DNA of 64,000 nucleotides, taken from NCBI GenBank assembly GCA_933228675.1, contig OW121741.1:15378123-15442122 (forward strand), in the 5' to 3' direction. Every line of letters starts with the position of its first letter. The first letter of the stretch is position 1. This document shows positions 61,786 through 64,000 of the stretch, piece by piece. The notes below the pieces were generated by a model that searched no databases, was not told the DNA's origin, and was given only the letters and a program-made list of their open reading frames with translations. This DNA comes from Stomorhina lunata. Taxonomy: Eukaryota > Arthropoda > Insecta > Diptera > Rhiniidae. The translations under genes and the position numbers were made by a program.

Positions 61786-63119
61786 TATTATTAAAAAAGA
61801 GCAAACATTTCACATGTATTCCCAAAAAAATTTAAACAATTTACAAAGTTAATTAAATTAAAATCAAAACTAAACAATTCAATTTTTATTATTGATAAAG
61901 TAATAAAAACAATAACTAACTACTGTTAAATAACTTATTAACTTTTGTTAAAAAATTTATTATTTAAGCCAGAAAAAAGTATTGAAATAAAAATTGAATA
62001 ATAACATTTTAACCAAAAATAATAATAAGGCAATTAAAAAAAAAAATTCAGTGCAAAAAACAAAACTGTTCATAATTTATTTTAATCAATAAAAATAAAC
62101 CATTATACACAATGGAGTTTTACGAAAAACCACAATAGAAAGCTCAAAAAAATTGAACAAATGAATTTTAACCAAAAAAAGAAAACAGTTTAAATAAAAA
62201 CGTTTCATACTAATATTTTTTGGTGAATATAAAAACAAACAAAACCTCAAAAATTAATTAGCAATACGTGTTACAATACGCAAGTAAATTAATTAATTGG
62301 AATGTGTATTAAAAAAATAAACTGAGGAGGAGACGTGAAATTACGGTGAAAAAATTGGAGTATGGAAATTAAAAGAGTGAAGGAAAGGGCTTAATATTCA
62401 TTAAAAAGTGTAGGGAAAGAATTCAGACTAAACGCTTTAGTGACTTTGATTAATGGAAACTCTACATGTAAGAATATGTCTGAGCCAAAGTCTTAGTCTA
62501 CGTGATAGTCTTTGTTTCTGTCTATGTCATAGTCAATGCCATGCTTTACGTATTTTTTTCCTCTATACATATACAGCATTTATAATTCGTCTTCTATGTA
62601 TCATAATTACCTTCCCCTTTCATCATTACCCTCATTATACTTTGTGTGTTTTAAATTCCATTTAACAAAAACTGCGCTTTCATATTATTGGATTTCTCTA
62701 GTTTTTAGAGTGAAAAATAATGACCACAATTATAATAATAATTTCGTAATTATATTGGACAATAATAATAACATACAAACCAAAATGTATATTTTACATT
62801 AATCCCTTAACCGCATACAATAAACATTTGCATACGAATTTCTGCAGCGGAGGACAGTTTGAACAAAAGGATAAATTAGAATATCATTTAGCCCTGAAGG
62901 AGAAGGAGGGACGGAAAGAGATAGAATAGAAAAGTAACATTTTAACTCCAGGAAAAATTGTGTTTTTAAGCTAATGTTCTAATATTATTTAGGAAGAAAA
63001 AAAAAAAAAAAAAATATGAAAAGATATAATTATGAGAATAGATATGATGCAGTTTTCATGAATATAGAATATATATATTATTAAAGTTTTCAGGAAGATA
63101 GAATAACAATTTTTTAGTC
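61786..63119. other. AT-rich spacer, no gene recognised
   Basis: Unique-looking, with an A-run of about 18 at 62997-63014. Short frames at 62453-62665 and 62536-62802 have no recognisable content; the first overlaps a 12-bp repeat relic listed separately. Confidence 0.55.
62475..62546. repeat. Relic of the 12-bp repeat, about 6 units
   Basis: Units in 12-base phase: TATGTCTGAGCC, AAAGTCTTAGTC, TACGTGATAGTC, TTTGTTTCTGTC, TATGTCATAGTC, AATGCCATGCTT. These are degenerate versions of TATGTCTTAGTC from the array at 52-55 kb. Confidence 0.6.
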
Positions 63120-64000
63120 AAAACTTTTTATATGGAAAAATAATTTTAACGAAAATTTTTCTATAGAAAAATATTTCTAACGAAAATTTTTCTATAGAAA
63201 TATATTTCTAACGAAAATTTTCCTATAGAAAAATATTTCTAACGAAAATTTTCCTATAGAAAAATATTTCTAACGAAAATTTTCCTATAGAAAAATATTT
63301 CTAACGAAAATTTTCCTATAGAAAAATATTTCTAACGAAAATTTTCCTATAGAAAAATATTTCTAACGAAAATTTTCCTATAGAAAAATATTTCTAACGA
63401 AAATTTTCCTATAGAAAAATATTTCTAACGAAAATTTTCCTATAGAAAAATATTTCTAACGAAAATTTTCCTATAGAAAAATATTTCTAACGAAAATTTT
63501 CCTATAGAAAAATATTTCTAACGAAAATTTTCCTATAGAAAAATATTTCTAACGAAAATTTTCCTATAGAAAAATATTTCTAACGAAAATTTTCCTATAG
63601 CAAAATATTTCTAACGAAAATTTTCCTATAGAAAAATATTTCTAACGAAAATTTTCCTATAGAAAAATATTTCTAACGAAAATTTTCCTATAGAAAAATA
63701 TTTCTAAAAAAATTTTTCTATAGAAAAACATTTCTAACAAAAATTTTTCTATACAAAAACATTTCTAACGAAAATTTTTCTATAGAAAAAAATTTCTAAC
63801 GAAAATTTTTCTATAGAAAAATATTTCTAACGAAAATTTTTCTATAGAAAAATATTTCTAACGAAAATTTTTCTATAGAAAAATATTTCTAACGAAAATT
63901 TTTCTATAGAAAAATATTTCTAACGAAAATTTTTCTATAGAAAAATATTTCTAACGAAAATTTTTCTATAGAAAAATATTTCTAACGAAAATTTTTCTAT
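63120..64000 (-). repeat. 31-bp array, TATTTCTAACGAAAA class, runs off the window
   Basis: The box TTTTTCTATAGAAAAA with spacer TATTTCTAACGAAAA, about 28 copies, still continuing at the last base. Units from about 63215 to 63700 share a T-to-C change giving TTTTCCTATAG; units before and after do not. Confidence 0.97.

Overview
This window is eukaryotic, very AT-rich, repeat-dominated DNA in which I can support no protein-coding gene. The long tandem arrays, CA/ATAC microsatellites and (TTG)n runs fit an insect genome. My guess is a calyptrate fly (blow fly or house fly group), but nothing here proves the taxon. By my boundaries about 41-42 kb of the 64 kb (roughly 65%) is tandem repeat, split into about 20 arrays by unique-looking AT-rich stretches of 0.2-2.3 kb. 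All the longer open frames are by-products of repeats whose period is a multiple of 3, or low-complexity frames in spacer DNA.

Layout: 22-bp array then 21-bp array (0.1-2.15 kb); diverged AT-rich 31-bp family (3.5-6.55 kb) broken by 200 bp with a hammerhead-like motif; 31-bp arrays in minus orientation (8.1-10.6 kb) facing plus-orientation arrays (11.45-14.15, 15.06-16.8, 18.57-21.75 kb), with a fresh 1.09-kb tandem duplication at 19.8-21.97 kb; a visually perfect 11-bp satellite of 670 copies (24.05-31.42 kb); diverged AT-rich array (32.7-34.9 kb); two tRNA-like, SINE-like copies and a diverged duplication (34.9-36.9 kb); 18-bp repeat array (37.1-38.8 kb); more 31-bp arrays (39.45-41.1, 42.2-43.3, 44.77-47.2, 48.6-50.76 kb); 12-bp array of about 247 copies (51.96-54.97 kb); a diverged GATA/GACA-like array with a 51-bp period (55.7-58.7 kb); and 31-bp arrays at 60.35-61.5 kb and 63.1 kb to the window end.

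The organising theme is that nearly every array of 21, 22 or 31 bp carries the same self-complementary box, TTTTCTATAGAAAA. It is joined to a spacer that is nearly uniform within an array but differs between arrays, in both orientations. Array centres are homogeneous and edges are diverged, as expected of unequal exchange or conversion. Several arrays hold second-order duplications (124, 600, 744, 888 and 1091 bp) that allow local history to be read.

Non-array signals worth a look are a roughly 120-bp element in three copies with a conserved, partly covarying hairpin (59.35, 61.53 and 61.66 kb), an 18-bp perfect palindrome with RFX X-box-like half-sites (59.21 kb), the hammerhead-like motif (5.82 kb), and the paired tRNA-like B-box sequences (36.3 and 36.6 kb). 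Whether the window is intergenic heterochromatin or a giant intron cannot be decided from the sequence alone.
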